Source: Cellulomonas marina
GTDB lineage: Bacteria > Actinomycetota > Actinomycetes > Actinomycetales > Cellulomonadaceae
Length of the DNA: 64,000 bases
Assembly: GCF_900111925.1 (NCBI RefSeq)
Contig: NZ_FOKA01000004.1
Span: 124,001-188,000 of the forward strand
Direction: 5' to 3'
Positions 16,521 to 24,851 of the stretch are shown one piece after another. The notes beneath the pieces were generated by a model. That model was not told the origin of the DNA and did not search any database. It was given only the letters and a program-made list of their open reading frames with translations. How positions within the stretch are numbered: position 1 is the first letter of the stretch; the number at the start of each line of letters is the position of its first letter. The translations under genes and the position numbers were made by a program.

Positions 16521-16595
16521 ATGGCGGCAGCCCCGGCGCGGCGGACGTCCGCGCGGCAGCCGCGCCCGGGACGGGACCCCCGGTGGCCGTCGTGA
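16521..16595 (+). CDS. Short leader ORF (24 codons) overlapping the WecG-type gene
   Basis: GGAGG stands 5 nt before an ATG at 16521, the best initiation signal in this promoter-proximal region. The frame runs 24 codons (Arg/Ala/Pro-rich, ending DPRWPS) to a TGA at 16593-16595 that overlaps the GTG start of the next gene as GTGA. It may be a translational coupler or leader peptide. A sequencing frameshift joining it to the downstream gene is the alternative. Confidence 0.45.
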   Translation: MAAAPARRTSARQPRPGRDPRWPS

Positions 16596-17395
16596 CCGTC
16601 CCCGCACGGGCGCCGCACGTCCTGCTGACCGTGGACGACGAGGGCTGCGCCCGCATCGACGGGACCGAGCTGTTCTCCGGGGGGGTCGACGACCTCATCG
16701 CCCGGCTGGACGCGGCCGGCCCCGGCACGGCGCCGCTGCACCTCATCACGCCGAACGTCGACCAGCTCGTCATGCTCGAGCGCGACCCCCTCCTCCGGGA
16801 CGCGTTCCGCCACGCCGAGCTGCTCATCCCGGACGGCTCCCCCCTCGTCCTGCTCGGTCGCGCCCTGGGTGCGCACCGCCTGCACCGCCTGACGGGCGCC
16901 GACCTGCTGCCCGAGGTGGCGGCGCGCGCCCCGGGGCGGGGCTGGCGCATCGCCATGACGGGCGGCGCGCCGGGCGTGGCCGAGGAGGCCGCGCGCCGTC
17001 TGCGCCAGCAGTACGGCGCCGACGTCGTCACGGTGCCCTTCCCCCTCATCAGCGGCGTCGACGACCCCGCCGGCCGCGAGGTCGTCGACGGGCTCGCGGC
17101 GCTGCGGGCCGACTGGGTGTTCGTCTGCCTCGGCTCGCCCAAGCAGGACGTGTGGGTGCACCGCTGGCGCTCAGAGCTGCCCCCGGGTATCTACGTCGGC
17201 GCCGGCGCGGCGGTCGACTTCGCCGCCGGCATCAAGCGCCGCGCCCCGCGGGTCATGCAGGCCGTGGGGGCCGAGTGGCTCTTCCGGCTGGCGCAGGAGC
17301 CCCGGCGGCTCGCCCGTCGCTACCTGCTGCGCGGCCCCCTGTTCCTGGGTGTCGCGGCACGGTCGACGCTGGTCCGGCTGCGGGGGCGCCGGTGA
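16592..17395 (+). CDS. WecG/TagA/CpsF family glycosyltransferase
   Basis: This encodes about 267 residues from the GTG at 16592; a GTG at 16583 is also possible. It carries the GT26 features: HLITPNVDQLVMLERDPLLR, a PDGSPLVLLGR block, L-T-G-A-D-L, the G-G-(A)-P-G nucleotide-type loop, and the late FVCLGSPKQDVW and GAGAAVDFAAGIKRRAP segments. Members transfer N-acetylmannosaminuronic acid or related sugars onto polyprenyl-linked acceptors on the cytoplasmic side. Its stop overlaps the next gene by 4 nt (GTGA). The best Shine-Dalgarno upstream belongs to the out-of-frame leader ORF. Confidence 0.88.
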   Translation: MTVPARAPHVLLTVDDEGCARIDGTELFSGGVDDLIARLDAAGPGTAPLHLITPNVDQLVMLERDPLLRDAFRHAELLIPDGSPLVLLGRALGAHRLHRLTGADLLPEVAARAPGRGWRIAMTGGAPGVAEEAARRLRQQYGADVVTVPFPLISGVDDPAGREVVDGLAALRADWVFVCLGSPKQDVWVHRWRSELPPGIYVGAGAAVDFAAGIKRRAPRVMQAVGAEWLFRLAQEPRRLARRYLLRGPLFLGVAARSTLVRLRGRR

Positions 17396-18717
17396 GGGAG
17401 GACGGCTCGGTGCTCACGTCCCTGCGCGCGCTCGGGGGGCGCGTGCACCCGTACCTCGAGGTCGGCTTCGTCCTGGCCGTCGTGGTCGGCTACGTGGTCC
17501 CGCTCCTCACCGACTCGCTCACGGGCGGGCAGAAGTCCTTCGTCCCGATCACCGGCACGCCGGAGCCGGACGCGCGCCTCGCGCTGCTGGCCGGCACGGC
17601 CGGGGACGGCCTGGTGCTGGTGGCCTGCCTCGTCGTGGCGCTCGTGCACCTGCGGCGCTGGCGGGACCTCGTCGGGCCGGCACTGCTGCTCCTCCTCGCG
17701 TGGGCCGTGCAGCTGGCGACGCTGGCGGCCGGCGGCGGGACCCTGCTCAAGGACATGGTGCTGTTCGCGGGGATCGTCGTGGCCGTGACGCTCCTGCGGC
17801 CCGGTCGGGCCGCCGTGCACGCGCTCGGCTGGTCGACCCTCGCACTGGCCGTGCTGAGCCTGCTCATGGGCGTGCTCACCCCGTACGCGGGCACGCAGGT
17901 GCGCCCGGAGTCCGTCGCCGACGAGAAGTTCGTCAGCGGCTTCGGCATCCTCGCCGGGCCGTACCCCTCCGGCAACAACCTGGGCCTCGTGCTGGCGGTG
18001 GGCCTGCCCGCCGTGCTCGCCCTGCCACGACCCCGCGTGCGGTGGGCCGGCGTCGTGGTCGTGGCCGTCGCGCTGTTCCTCACGTCCTCGCGCACGTCCT
18101 GGGCGGCCGCCGTGGTCGCCGTCGGCGTGTGGGCGCTGCTCGTCCTGGTCCGGCCGGGTCTGCGCACCCGTGCGGCCGCCGCGGTGCTCGCCGCGGCCGG
18201 CGTCGTGTGGGTCGTGCTCCCGCTCGTGACCCGCTCCCCGACGGCCTTCACCAACCGCGGCTGGTACTGGGTCGAGGGGCTGGCGGCCTGGCGGGAGCGG
18301 CCGTGGCTCGGCTGGGGCTCCGACTACTACCTGCGGGTGGCCCAGTCAGACGGCGCGTTGGGCGGGTTCGCGTTCCACGCCCACAACCAGGTGGTCCAGC
18401 TCCTCGTCACCGGGGGCCTCGTCGTGGCACTGCTGGTCGGATCGGCACTCGTGTGGGCGGGCGTCCGCGCCGCGCGCCTGGCACCAGCGACCCCCTGGGC
18501 GGCGGCGTTCCTCGTCGCCCTGCTCGTCACCGCGTCGTTCGAGGTGCCCCTCGGCACGGTCGACCGGCAGATGTTCTACCCGTTCGCGGCCCTCCCGCTC
18601 GCGCTCGTGCTGGCACTCGGCCGCCGCGGGGCGTCCGCGGACGACGCGCGGAAGGGCACCGGCGACGCCGCCGCGAGCCCCGCGCGAGGTCGACGCGTGG
18701 CCGGCCGGCGCGCCTGA
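17392..18717 (+). CDS. O-antigen ligase/Wzy-type membrane protein
   Basis: This encodes about 441 residues from a GTG at 17392, overlapping the preceding stop and preceded by GGGGG 5 nt away. About eleven hydrophobic segments are visible. The ligase-type loop (~residues 280-345) includes NRGWYWVEGLAAWRERPWLGWGS and FHAHNQVVQLLVTGG, corresponding to the WzyC pattern (R-x3-W and H-N-x3-(Q)-L). The C-terminal tail is cytoplasmic and Arg/Ala-rich. It is co-transcribed with the WecG-type gene. Together with 11982-13352 this makes two such proteins, so one may polymerise and the other may ligate. Confidence 0.83.
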   Translation: MREDGSVLTSLRALGGRVHPYLEVGFVLAVVVGYVVPLLTDSLTGGQKSFVPITGTPEPDARLALLAGTAGDGLVLVACLVVALVHLRRWRDLVGPALLLLLAWAVQLATLAAGGGTLLKDMVLFAGIVVAVTLLRPGRAAVHALGWSTLALAVLSLLMGVLTPYAGTQVRPESVADEKFVSGFGILAGPYPSGNNLGLVLAVGLPAVLALPRPRVRWAGVVVVAVALFLTSSRTSWAAAVVAVGVWALLVLVRPGLRTRAAAAVLAAAGVVWVVLPLVTRSPTAFTNRGWYWVEGLAAWRERPWLGWGSDYYLRVAQSDGALGGFAFHAHNQVVQLLVTGGLVVALLVGSALVWAGVRAARLAPATPWAAAFLVALLVTASFEVPLGTVDRQMFYPFAALPLALVLALGRRGASADDARKGTGDAAASPARGRRVAGRRA

Positions 18718-18756
18718 CGGGCCGCTGGACCGTGCCGCCGCAGGACGGCCGGCGCG

Positions 18757-19818
18757 CTACCTCCCCGTCCCGGTCGAGCGACGGGCGCCGCGCGCCGCGG
18801 TGACCGCCGCCCGGAAGACCTCGGCGTGGCGGGCGCCGACGGACGGCCAGTCGCGGCCGGTCAGGTCCGGCTCCCCGGGGAGGCCGCCGCGCACCGCGTC
18901 GAGCTCGGCGCGCACCAGCTCGGCGGTGAGCGGGCCCTCGTAGAGCCGGACCCAGTCCGCGCCGACCTCCGCCTGCAGCTCTCGCGGCGCCGGCCCGGCC
19001 GGGGCGAGCACCGGCCGACCCAACGAGAGCGCGACGAGCAGCGTGCCCGAGTTGTGCAGCTGCGCGTAGGGCAGCACGACGAGCTCCGCCTCCGTGACCT
19101 CGGCGACGAGCTCGTCGTCGGGCACGAACGTCAGCCGCGCGGACACGCGGGGGTCCGCTGCCACGGCGGCCTCGACCAGCGCGCGCCAGCGGGCGTCGGC
19201 GGGGCGGCCCACGACCCGGAGCGTGAGGTCCGGGTCGTCGAGACGGGCGAACTCCGCGAGCAGACGGTCCACCCCCTTGTACTCGCGGATGATGCCGACG
19301 TAGGCCAGGCGACCGGGCACGGCGTCGTGCCGCGGGAGGCCCGCGAAGGGCTCGCGGTAGTCCCCGTGCGGGACCAGGTGGTCCTGGGCACCGGGCCGCG
19401 GGGGCGTCGACCGGTTCAGCCGGATGCTCGCCGTCACCTGGCGCCCCAGCCAGCCCATGACCGCCCGCTCCAGCGGGCCGCCCCGCTCGTGCGGGGCCAG
19501 GTTGTGCTCCGTCTGCACGACCGCGACGCGCAGCAGCCGCGCCCGCAGCCCCAGGGCGAGGACGAGCGCGTAGTTGACGAGCGTCCGCGGGCGCTTGTAG
19601 CCGCGCACGAGCCGCTCCGGCCAGTGCAGGTGCAGCACGTCGTAGCGCGACAGCAGGCCCTTGCGCCAGGTGAAGTAGTCGACCTCGACGTCGTCGTCGA
19701 GGTGGCGCGTCACCTGGTCGACGAAGCGCGTCGTGCCGTCCGGCGGGTCGAGCTCCTCGAGCACGCGGATGCGGCGGCGGCGGTCGTCGGGGACCGGAGC
19801 GGGCGTCTGGGCGGGCAT
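18757..19818 (-). CDS. Glycosyltransferase paralogous to 10915-11985
   Basis: This encodes 353 residues from an ATG at 19818 with GAGAGGA a few bases upstream. It matches the glycosyltransferase at 10915-11985 over its length: LDPPDGTTRFVDQV, YDVLHLHWPE, QTEHNLAPHE, NRSTPPRPG, GIIREYKG, VVLPYAQLHNSGTLLVALSLGRPVLAP. It is a GT-B enzyme with an unassigned sugar, possibly mannosyl given the AceC/GumI-like opening. It is divergently oriented from the flippase at 20003 and convergent with the ligase at 17392. The two paralogs may add related sugars to the repeat unit. Confidence 0.85.
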   Translation of the reverse strand: MPAQTPAPVPDDRRRRIRVLEELDPPDGTTRFVDQVTRHLDDDVEVDYFTWRKGLLSRYDVLHLHWPERLVRGYKRPRTLVNYALVLALGLRARLLRVAVVQTEHNLAPHERGGPLERAVMGWLGRQVTASIRLNRSTPPRPGAQDHLVPHGDYREPFAGLPRHDAVPGRLAYVGIIREYKGVDRLLAEFARLDDPDLTLRVVGRPADARWRALVEAAVAADPRVSARLTFVPDDELVAEVTEAELVVLPYAQLHNSGTLLVALSLGRPVLAPAGPAPRELQAEVGADWVRLYEGPLTAELVRAELDAVRGGLPGEPDLTGRDWPSVGARHAEVFRAAVTAARGARRSTGTGR

Positions 19819-19864
19819 CGCGTCCTCTCGCCCGTGGCGCGGCCGGGTGCCGCGAGGGCGGTGC

Positions 19865-19871
19865 TACCTTA
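19865..19871. promoter_or_regulatory. Possible shared divergent -10 region
   Basis: The sequence GCTACCTTACGC offers TACCTT for the plus strand and TAAGGT for the minus strand, midway between the divergent starts at 19818 and 20003. No GGGTGAAA-type box is found at the usual distance on either side. Confidence 0.35.
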
Positions 19872-20002
19872 CGCAGCGCCGCGTCCCGGGCAGGCCCGCG
19901 ACGGTGTGGCGTCCGACCCCGCGGCGTCCGCGGTGCGGCGCCCGACGGCGGGGGCGGCCCGCGGGTCGGCCGCCGCCTCCCGACCGACCCGGAGGGAGAC
20001 CG

Positions 20003-21223
20003 GTGAAGCGCCAGTTCCTCGTGCTGCTCGTGTCCCGCGGGCTCGCCTCGGTCCTGCAGGCCGTGCTGTTCGCCGTCTTGGCGCGCTCCGTCAGCGCGCA
20101 CGACTTCGGCCTCGTCACGGCGCTGCAGGGGATCCTCGCGGTGGTGCTCGTCCTCACCGGGCTGGGCATGCCGGGCCTGGTCTCCCGGGCGCGTGCGCGC
20201 GGGGAGGACGCCACGGTCGCCGGGGCCCTCCGGCTCACGTGGACGACCGGCCTGGTCACCGTGGTGCTGACCGCCGGCGTCCTGGCCGTCGCCGCGGCGC
20301 TCGGCGCGCTGCCGCTGGCGCTCGTGCTCGTCGCGGCGACCCTGACGGTGGAGCGCACGACCGACGCCGCGCTCAACGTGCCGGTCGCGGACGGCGAGGT
20401 GACGTCCTCCGGCCTGCCCGTGGTGCTGCGGCGGGCGCTGGCGATCGCGCTCCTCCTGCCGGCGACCGCGTGGGGCGCCGACCCGCTGTGGGCGTACGGC
20501 GCCGCCGGGCTCGTCGGGGCGCTCGCGGCGCAGCTGTGGACGCAGCGGCTCGTGCGCGTGGAGGCGCCGGGGCGGACGCCGGTGCGCGCGCTCGTGGCGG
20601 AGGGGGCGCCGTACATGTGGAACACGGCCGCGGCCCAGACCCGCCAGCTCGACGTCACGGTCGTCGCCGCGGTCCTGTCCCCCGGCGCCGCCGGCGCCTA
20701 CGCCGCCGCCTCGAAGCTCGTGGCGCCCGCGCTCCTCGTGCCGCAGACCATCGCGTCCCTCGTGCTGCCGCGCGCCTCCCGCGGCACGGCCCACCAGGCG
20801 CGGCGGCTCGTGCGGCCGCTGCTGCTCGCCGGTGCCGCCTCGCTCGTCGTCGTCGTGCCGCTGGCGCTGCTGGCCGAGCCCGTCGTCACGCTGGTCATGG
20901 GCGAGCGCTACGCCGGGTCGGCGGGCACGTTCCGCTGGCTGCTCGTCGGGATGCCCTTCGCCGCGCTCTCCGCCCCCCTCGCCGCGGTGCTGCAGGGGCA
21001 GGGTCGCGCGCGGGAGGCCGCGACGAACGGCCTGCTCTTCGCCGTCGTGCTGCTGGGCGGGGTGGCCGCGGGGGCCGTGCTGGCCGGCGGCGAGGGCGCT
21101 GCCATCGGGCTGTCGCTCAGCTTCGTCGTGCGCACGGTCGCGCTGCTCGCGCAGATCCGCCGCGGCCCCGCGGACGGCGCGCGGCCGGGCGTCACCGGCG
21201 ACGGGACGCCTCCCGCGACCTGA
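20003..21223 (+). CDS. Second Wzx-type flippase/polysaccharide transporter
   Basis: This encodes about 406 residues from a GTG at 20003 with GGAGG upstream. About 12 hydrophobic segments run end to end. The N-terminal VKRQFLVLLVSRGLASVLQAV and SAHDFGLVTALQGILAVVLVL resemble the oligosaccharide-flippase (PST/MOP) family. GAYAAASKLVAPALLVPQ and FRWLLVGMPFAALSAPLAAVLQGQGRAR are typical of the second half. It is shorter than the usual 430-500 residues of this family. It would move lipid-linked oligosaccharide across the membrane. It is only distantly similar to the flippase at 13550-15001. Confidence 0.8.
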   Translation: MKRQFLVLLVSRGLASVLQAVLFAVLARSVSAHDFGLVTALQGILAVVLVLTGLGMPGLVSRARARGEDATVAGALRLTWTTGLVTVVLTAGVLAVAAALGALPLALVLVAATLTVERTTDAALNVPVADGEVTSSGLPVVLRRALAIALLLPATAWGADPLWAYGAAGLVGALAAQLWTQRLVRVEAPGRTPVRALVAEGAPYMWNTAAAQTRQLDVTVVAAVLSPGAAGAYAAASKLVAPALLVPQTIASLVLPRASRGTAHQARRLVRPLLLAGAASLVVVVPLALLAEPVVTLVMGERYAGSAGTFRWLLVGMPFAALSAPLAAVLQGQGRAREAATNGLLFAVVLLGGVAAGAVLAGGEGAAIGLSLSFVVRTVALLAQIRRGPADGARPGVTGDGTPPAT

Positions 21224-21339
21224 TCCGCCCCTCCGCCCGACACGTCGACGCGCCGGCACGCGGGCGGTGCCCGCGCTCCGGGCAGCAGCACCGGGTCCGC
21301 GTCCGTCCTGCGGGCGCCGGCGGGACGGGAACAGCACGG

Positions 21340-21369
21340 GGCCCGGACGGCATCACAGCCGTCCGGGCC
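21340..21369. terminator. Bidirectional hairpin, 12-bp stem
   Basis: Positions 21340-21351 pair perfectly with 21358-21369 around a 6-nt loop, between convergent stops at 21223 and 21406. Confidence 0.75.
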
Positions 21370-21405
21370 TCGTGACGTCACCGGCTCGTGCCGCCGGCCC
21401 GTGGA

Positions 21406-22938
21406 TCAGTACGCGCCCGAGCCCCCCAGCACAGCGCGACCCGTCTTCCACAGGATCATGAGGTCCATGGCCACGGACCAGTTGTCGACGTAGCGCAGGT
21501 CCAGGCGGACCGACGACTCCCAGTCGAGGTTGGAGCGGCCACTGACCTGCCAGAGGCCGGTCAGGCCCGGGCGGACGTGCAGCCGGCGGCCGACGGGGTC
21601 GCTGTACTCGGCGACCTCCTCCAGCAGCGGCGGCCGCGGCCCGACGAGCGACATGTCCCCGCGCACGACGTTCCACAGCTGCGGCAGCTCGTCGATGGAG
21701 AACCGGCGCAGGTGCTTGCCCACCGCGGTGACCCGGGGGTCGGCCTTCATCTTGAACAGCAGGCCGTTGCCGTCCGACGAGGCGAGCAGCGCCAGGCGGC
21801 GCTCCTCGGCGTCCTGGTACATCGTCCGCAGCTTCCACATGGTGAAGGTGGTGCCGTCGAGCCCGACGCGCTGCTGGCGGAAGAACGCCCCGCCCGGCGA
21901 CGTGAGCGCCACGGCCACCGCGGAGACGAGGACCACGGGCGACGCGGCCAGCAGGATGAGGCTGCCCAGCGTGCGGTCGAGGACCGCCTTGGCCAGCAGG
22001 CGCCGGCGCGGCGCACCGACCTCGACCTCGAGCAGCGACAGGCTCGACGTGGCCCGGACGGTCAGGCGCGGCCCGGCCACCTCGACGAGGTCCGGGGCGA
22101 CGACGAGCTGCGCGCCCACGCGCTCCAGCGCCCACGACAGCCGCCGCAGCGCCTCCCCGCGCAGCGCACCGCCGGTGACGACGACGACGTCGGCCGCGTG
22201 GTCCACCACGACCTGGACGACGTCCCCGTAGCCGCCGACCACGGGGTACCCCGCGACCTGCAGGGCCGCCTCCGGGTCCGGCACGCACACGCCGACGGCG
22301 CCGTAGCCGTGGTGGGCGTTGAGCTCGAGCTCGGCCAGCACGCGGCCGGCCGTCGTCTCGTCGCCCACGACGACCGTGCGGAGCAGGTCCGTGCCGGCGC
22401 GGCGCCCGCGGTGCAGGCCGCGGCGCCGGCGGTAGCGGTCGACCGCCGACAGGCCGGCGAGCAGCGGCACGCCGACGAGGACCAGCAGCCGCGGCACGTC
22501 CACCTGGGCGACGTAGGCCACGGCCATGAGCGCGACCAGGACGGCCAGGGCCGCGCGCAGCACGGCCTGGAACTCCGCCGGCCCCGCACCCAGCTCCTTG
22601 CGGGAATACCCGCGGACCGCCGCCACGACGGCCGGCCAGACGAGGCCGCCCGCCGCCGCCGAGACCGCCACCGGCATGCCCCAGCCCAGCGACGGCTCGA
22701 GGGCCGCCGCGGTGACCACGGCGGCGAGCACGGCGTCGGCCACGACGGTCGCCCGCACGTAGCCGGCGCTCGTCCGGCGCCACGAGTCGGGACCGGCACC
22801 GGTCGCGTTGTCGTAGGTGCTGCGCGGCACGTACGGCTGGGGCGAGGCCCAGGACCGCCGCGGCTCACGGACGCGCTGGCGCCGATCGGGTCCTGCTCCC
22901 GCCGCGTACGCGGCGTCCCCGTCAACGGCCAGTGTCAT
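21406..22938 (-). CDS. Polyprenyl glycosylphosphotransferase initiating EPS synthesis
   Basis: This encodes about 510 residues. The ATG at 22938 is chosen over an upstream ATG because a G-rich ribosome-binding site lies 5 nt before it and the polar N-terminus precedes the first membrane segment. Four or five transmembrane segments lie at ~65-190, then a nucleotide-binding-like domain (~205-320) and the Bac_transf catalytic domain (~330-510). Signature blocks are visible: FFRQQRVGLDG, MWKLRTM, RRFSIDELPQLWNV, MSLVGPRPP, RPGLTGLWQVSGR. It transfers a sugar-1-phosphate to undecaprenyl phosphate, the first step of the pathway completed by the other genes of 9583-21223. It has its own box-type promoter. 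Confidence 0.93.
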   Translation of the reverse strand: MTLAVDGDAAYAAGAGPDRRQRVREPRRSWASPQPYVPRSTYDNATGAGPDSWRRTSAGYVRATVVADAVLAAVVTAAALEPSLGWGMPVAVSAAAGGLVWPAVVAAVRGYSRKELGAGPAEFQAVLRAALAVLVALMAVAYVAQVDVPRLLVLVGVPLLAGLSAVDRYRRRRGLHRGRRAGTDLLRTVVVGDETTAGRVLAELELNAHHGYGAVGVCVPDPEAALQVAGYPVVGGYGDVVQVVVDHAADVVVVTGGALRGEALRRLSWALERVGAQLVVAPDLVEVAGPRLTVRATSSLSLLEVEVGAPRRRLLAKAVLDRTLGSLILLAASPVVLVSAVAVALTSPGGAFFRQQRVGLDGTTFTMWKLRTMYQDAEERRLALLASSDGNGLLFKMKADPRVTAVGKHLRRFSIDELPQLWNVVRGDMSLVGPRPPLLEEVAEYSDPVGRRLHVRPGLTGLWQVSGRSNLDWESSVRLDLRYVDNWSVAMDLMILWKTGRAVLGGSGAY

Positions 22939-22978
22939 CGTGATCCCCCCACGGGCTCGGCTCTTCGGACCCGCTGAG

Positions 22979-23048
22979 GCTATAGTCCGGCTCCGCCGGG
23001 CTGGGGGGGTTGTGCCCGATTTCACCCTGGTTGGCCCCCTGTTCACCC
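22979..23048 (-). promoter_or_regulatory. Promoter of the glycosylphosphotransferase with two GGGTGAAN boxes
   Basis: On the minus strand GGGTGAAC (23041-23048) and GGGTGAAA (23020-23027) are 21 nt apart; TATAGC (22979-22984) follows after 35 nt. The start codon is at 22938. It is the third case of paired boxes in the window. Confidence 0.58.
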
Positions 23049-23089
23049 GATGGTGGGCGACGCCCTCGTGAGCGGCCCGCGAGGGGCCC

Positions 23090-23713
23090 TCACGGCTTGG
23101 TGTGGAACCGCCCCTGCGCCCGCTCGAGCCCCTCGAGGACGACGGCCTCGACGGCGTCCGCCGCCCGGTCGACCAGCCAGCCGAGGTCCCCGCGCTCCGC
23201 GGTGGCGAAGTCCCGCAGGACGTAGTCGGCGGGGTCCATCCGGCCCGGCGGGCGCCCGATGCCCACCCGCACGCGCACGTAGTCCTTGGTGCCGAGGGCG
23301 CGGGAGGTGTCGCGCAGGCCGTTGTGCCCGCCCTCGCCGCCGCCCTTCTTCAGCCGCACGTCCGCGAACGGGATGTCGAGCTCGTCGTGCACCATGACCA
23401 CCCGCTCCGGCGGGATGTCGTGGTACCGCGCCAGCGCGACGACCGGGCCGCCCGAGACGTTCATGTACGTCGTCGGCTTGGCCAGCACGGCCCGCGGCCC
23501 GGGCGCCCCGCCGGGCAGCACCCCGAGGCGCACGTCGGCCACGACGGCCTGCGGGCGCCGGCCGCCCGCACCACCGGGGGACGTGAACGCCGTGCCCGCG
23601 CGGCGCGCCAGCTCGTCGAGCACCATCTGGCCGACGTTGTGCCGGTTGCCCGCGTACGGCGCCCCCGGGTTGCCGAGGCCGACGACGAGCCAGGGTCCGG
23701 TCGGTGCGCTCAC
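23090..23713 (-). CDS. pth: Peptidyl-tRNA hydrolase
   Basis: This encodes about 207 residues, typical for the family, from a GTG at 23713 with GAGAGGA upstream. Conserved residues are all present: [19 protein letters not shown] (catalytic His in RHNVG), [31 protein letters not shown] and GHNGLRD. It recycles peptidyl-tRNA that drops off ribosomes by cleaving the ester bond in the cytoplasm. It is downstream of rplY, the conserved actinobacterial arrangement, but separated by a strong hairpin. Confidence 0.95.
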   Translation of the reverse strand: MSAPTGPWLVVGLGNPGAPYAGNRHNVGQMVLDELARRAGTAFTSPGGAGGRRPQAVVADVRLGVLPGGAPGPRAVLAKPTTYMNVSGGPVVALARYHDIPPERVVMVHDELDIPFADVRLKKGGGEGGHNGLRDTSRALGTKDYVRVRVGIGRPPGRMDPADYVLRDFATAERGDLGWLVDRAADAVEAVVLEGLERAQGRFHTKP

Positions 23714-23764
23714 GCTCGGTCCTCTCGTGGGTGGGTCGGCGCCCGGGACGGGTGCCGACGCGCC

Positions 23765-23798
23765 GACGCCCGGCACCTGGGGTCAGGTGCCGGGCGTC
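23765..23798 (-). terminator. Hairpin after rplY, 15-bp stem
   Basis: Positions 23765-23779 pair perfectly with 23784-23798 around a 4-nt loop, just downstream of the rplY stop and upstream of pth. It should reduce read-through into pth. Confidence 0.75.
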
Positions 23799-23835
23799 GC
23801 GGGTGGTGCCGGGTTCGTGCGAGATCCGTGCGAGG

Positions 23836-24501
23836 TCAGGACTCGTCGTCGGCGGCGGCGGGGGCCGTGTCCTCGGCGGTCGCCCCGGCCTCGGCCTGCG
23901 AGGCGGCGGACTGCTCCGCGGCCAGCTCGGCGGCGGCCTCCTCGGCGGCGACGTCCTCCGCGGACGCGCGCGGCACGGACACCGTCGCGACGATCGTCTC
24001 GGCGTCGCTGACCAGCGTCGCGCCCTCGGGCAGCGTCACGTCGGAGGCGTGCACGATGGCGCCGTCCTCGAGGCCGTCGATGCTCACGACCACCGCGTCG
24101 GGCACGTGCGTGGCCTCGACCTCGACCTCGAGCGCCTGCGTGTCGACGACGTGGATCGTGCCGGCGGCGGACTCGCCCTCGACCGTGACCGGGACGGTGA
24201 CCGTGACCTTCTCGCCGCGGCGGACGATGAGCAGGTCGAGGTGCTCGATGACGTTCTTGACGACGTCGCGCTGCACGTCCTTCGCGAGCGCGAGGGTGCG
24301 GTTGCCGTCGAGCTCGATCTCGAACAGGGCGTTCGCGTGCTTGACCGCGAGCATCGTCTCGTGGCCCGGCAGCGCGACGTGCACGGGCTGCGTGCCGTGC
24401 CCGTACAGGACGGCGGGGATCTGGTGGGCGCGGCGCAGGCGGCGCGCGGCGCCCTTGCCGAACTCGGTGCGGGCGGTGGCGACGAGCTTGACCTCGGACA
24501 C
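23836..24501 (-). CDS. rplY: 50S ribosomal protein L25/general stress protein Ctc
   Basis: This encodes about 221 residues from a GTG at 24501 with AGGAG 5 nt before it. The N-terminal L25 domain (~1-95) binds 5S rRNA and includes ARTEFGKGAARRLRR, IPAVLYG and LALAKDVQRDVVKNVIEHLDL. The TL5/Ctc C-terminal beta domain (~100-185) follows. An acidic Ala/Glu-rich tail (~185-221) ends the protein, common in actinobacteria. It sits between prs and pth as in mycobacteria. Confidence 0.94.
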   Translation of the reverse strand: MSEVKLVATARTEFGKGAARRLRRAHQIPAVLYGHGTQPVHVALPGHETMLAVKHANALFEIELDGNRTLALAKDVQRDVVKNVIEHLDLLIVRRGEKVTVTVPVTVEGESAAGTIHVVDTQALEVEVEATHVPDAVVVSIDGLEDGAIVHASDVTLPEGATLVSDAETIVATVSVPRASAEDVAAEEAAAELAAEQSAASQAEAGATAEDTAPAAADDES

Positions 24502-24851
24502 GGGTGCTCCTGACGACGTGGGGCCCGCGGTGCGGGCCGGGTGGCACGGGGGACGTCCCCGCCGGGCCGCGCACCCGCCGGGGCGGGCCCGGGGACGGCG
24601 GAACGGCGGCAGGACGGATCGGTTCGGTGGCGGCCTCGACGCGGGACGCCCGACGGGCACGCGGAGGCGCGTGGCCCTGTCGATCACGGACCGGCGGGCC
24701 GCGGTCCTCCCGCCCCGGGAGGCGGTGCACCGTGGCCGTCCGACGTCCCTCGCCGAGGCAGCCCCGACACCTTACCGTCCGCGCGCCCGTGCCCCAAGCC
24801 GGTCACGTCGGCCGGAACGGGACGCACCCGGACGGACCGGGCGTCCGCCGA
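24502..24851 (-). other. 350-nt prs-rplY intergenic region with a possible rplY promoter
   Basis: No convincing gene is seen. On the minus strand TAAGGT (24769-24774) could be a -10 giving rplY a leader of ~260 nt. A 7-bp hairpin (24522-24528 with 24532-24538) lies close to the rplY ribosome-binding site. A short 6-bp hairpin near 24827-24845 follows the prs stop and is a weak terminator candidate. Confidence 0.35.
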
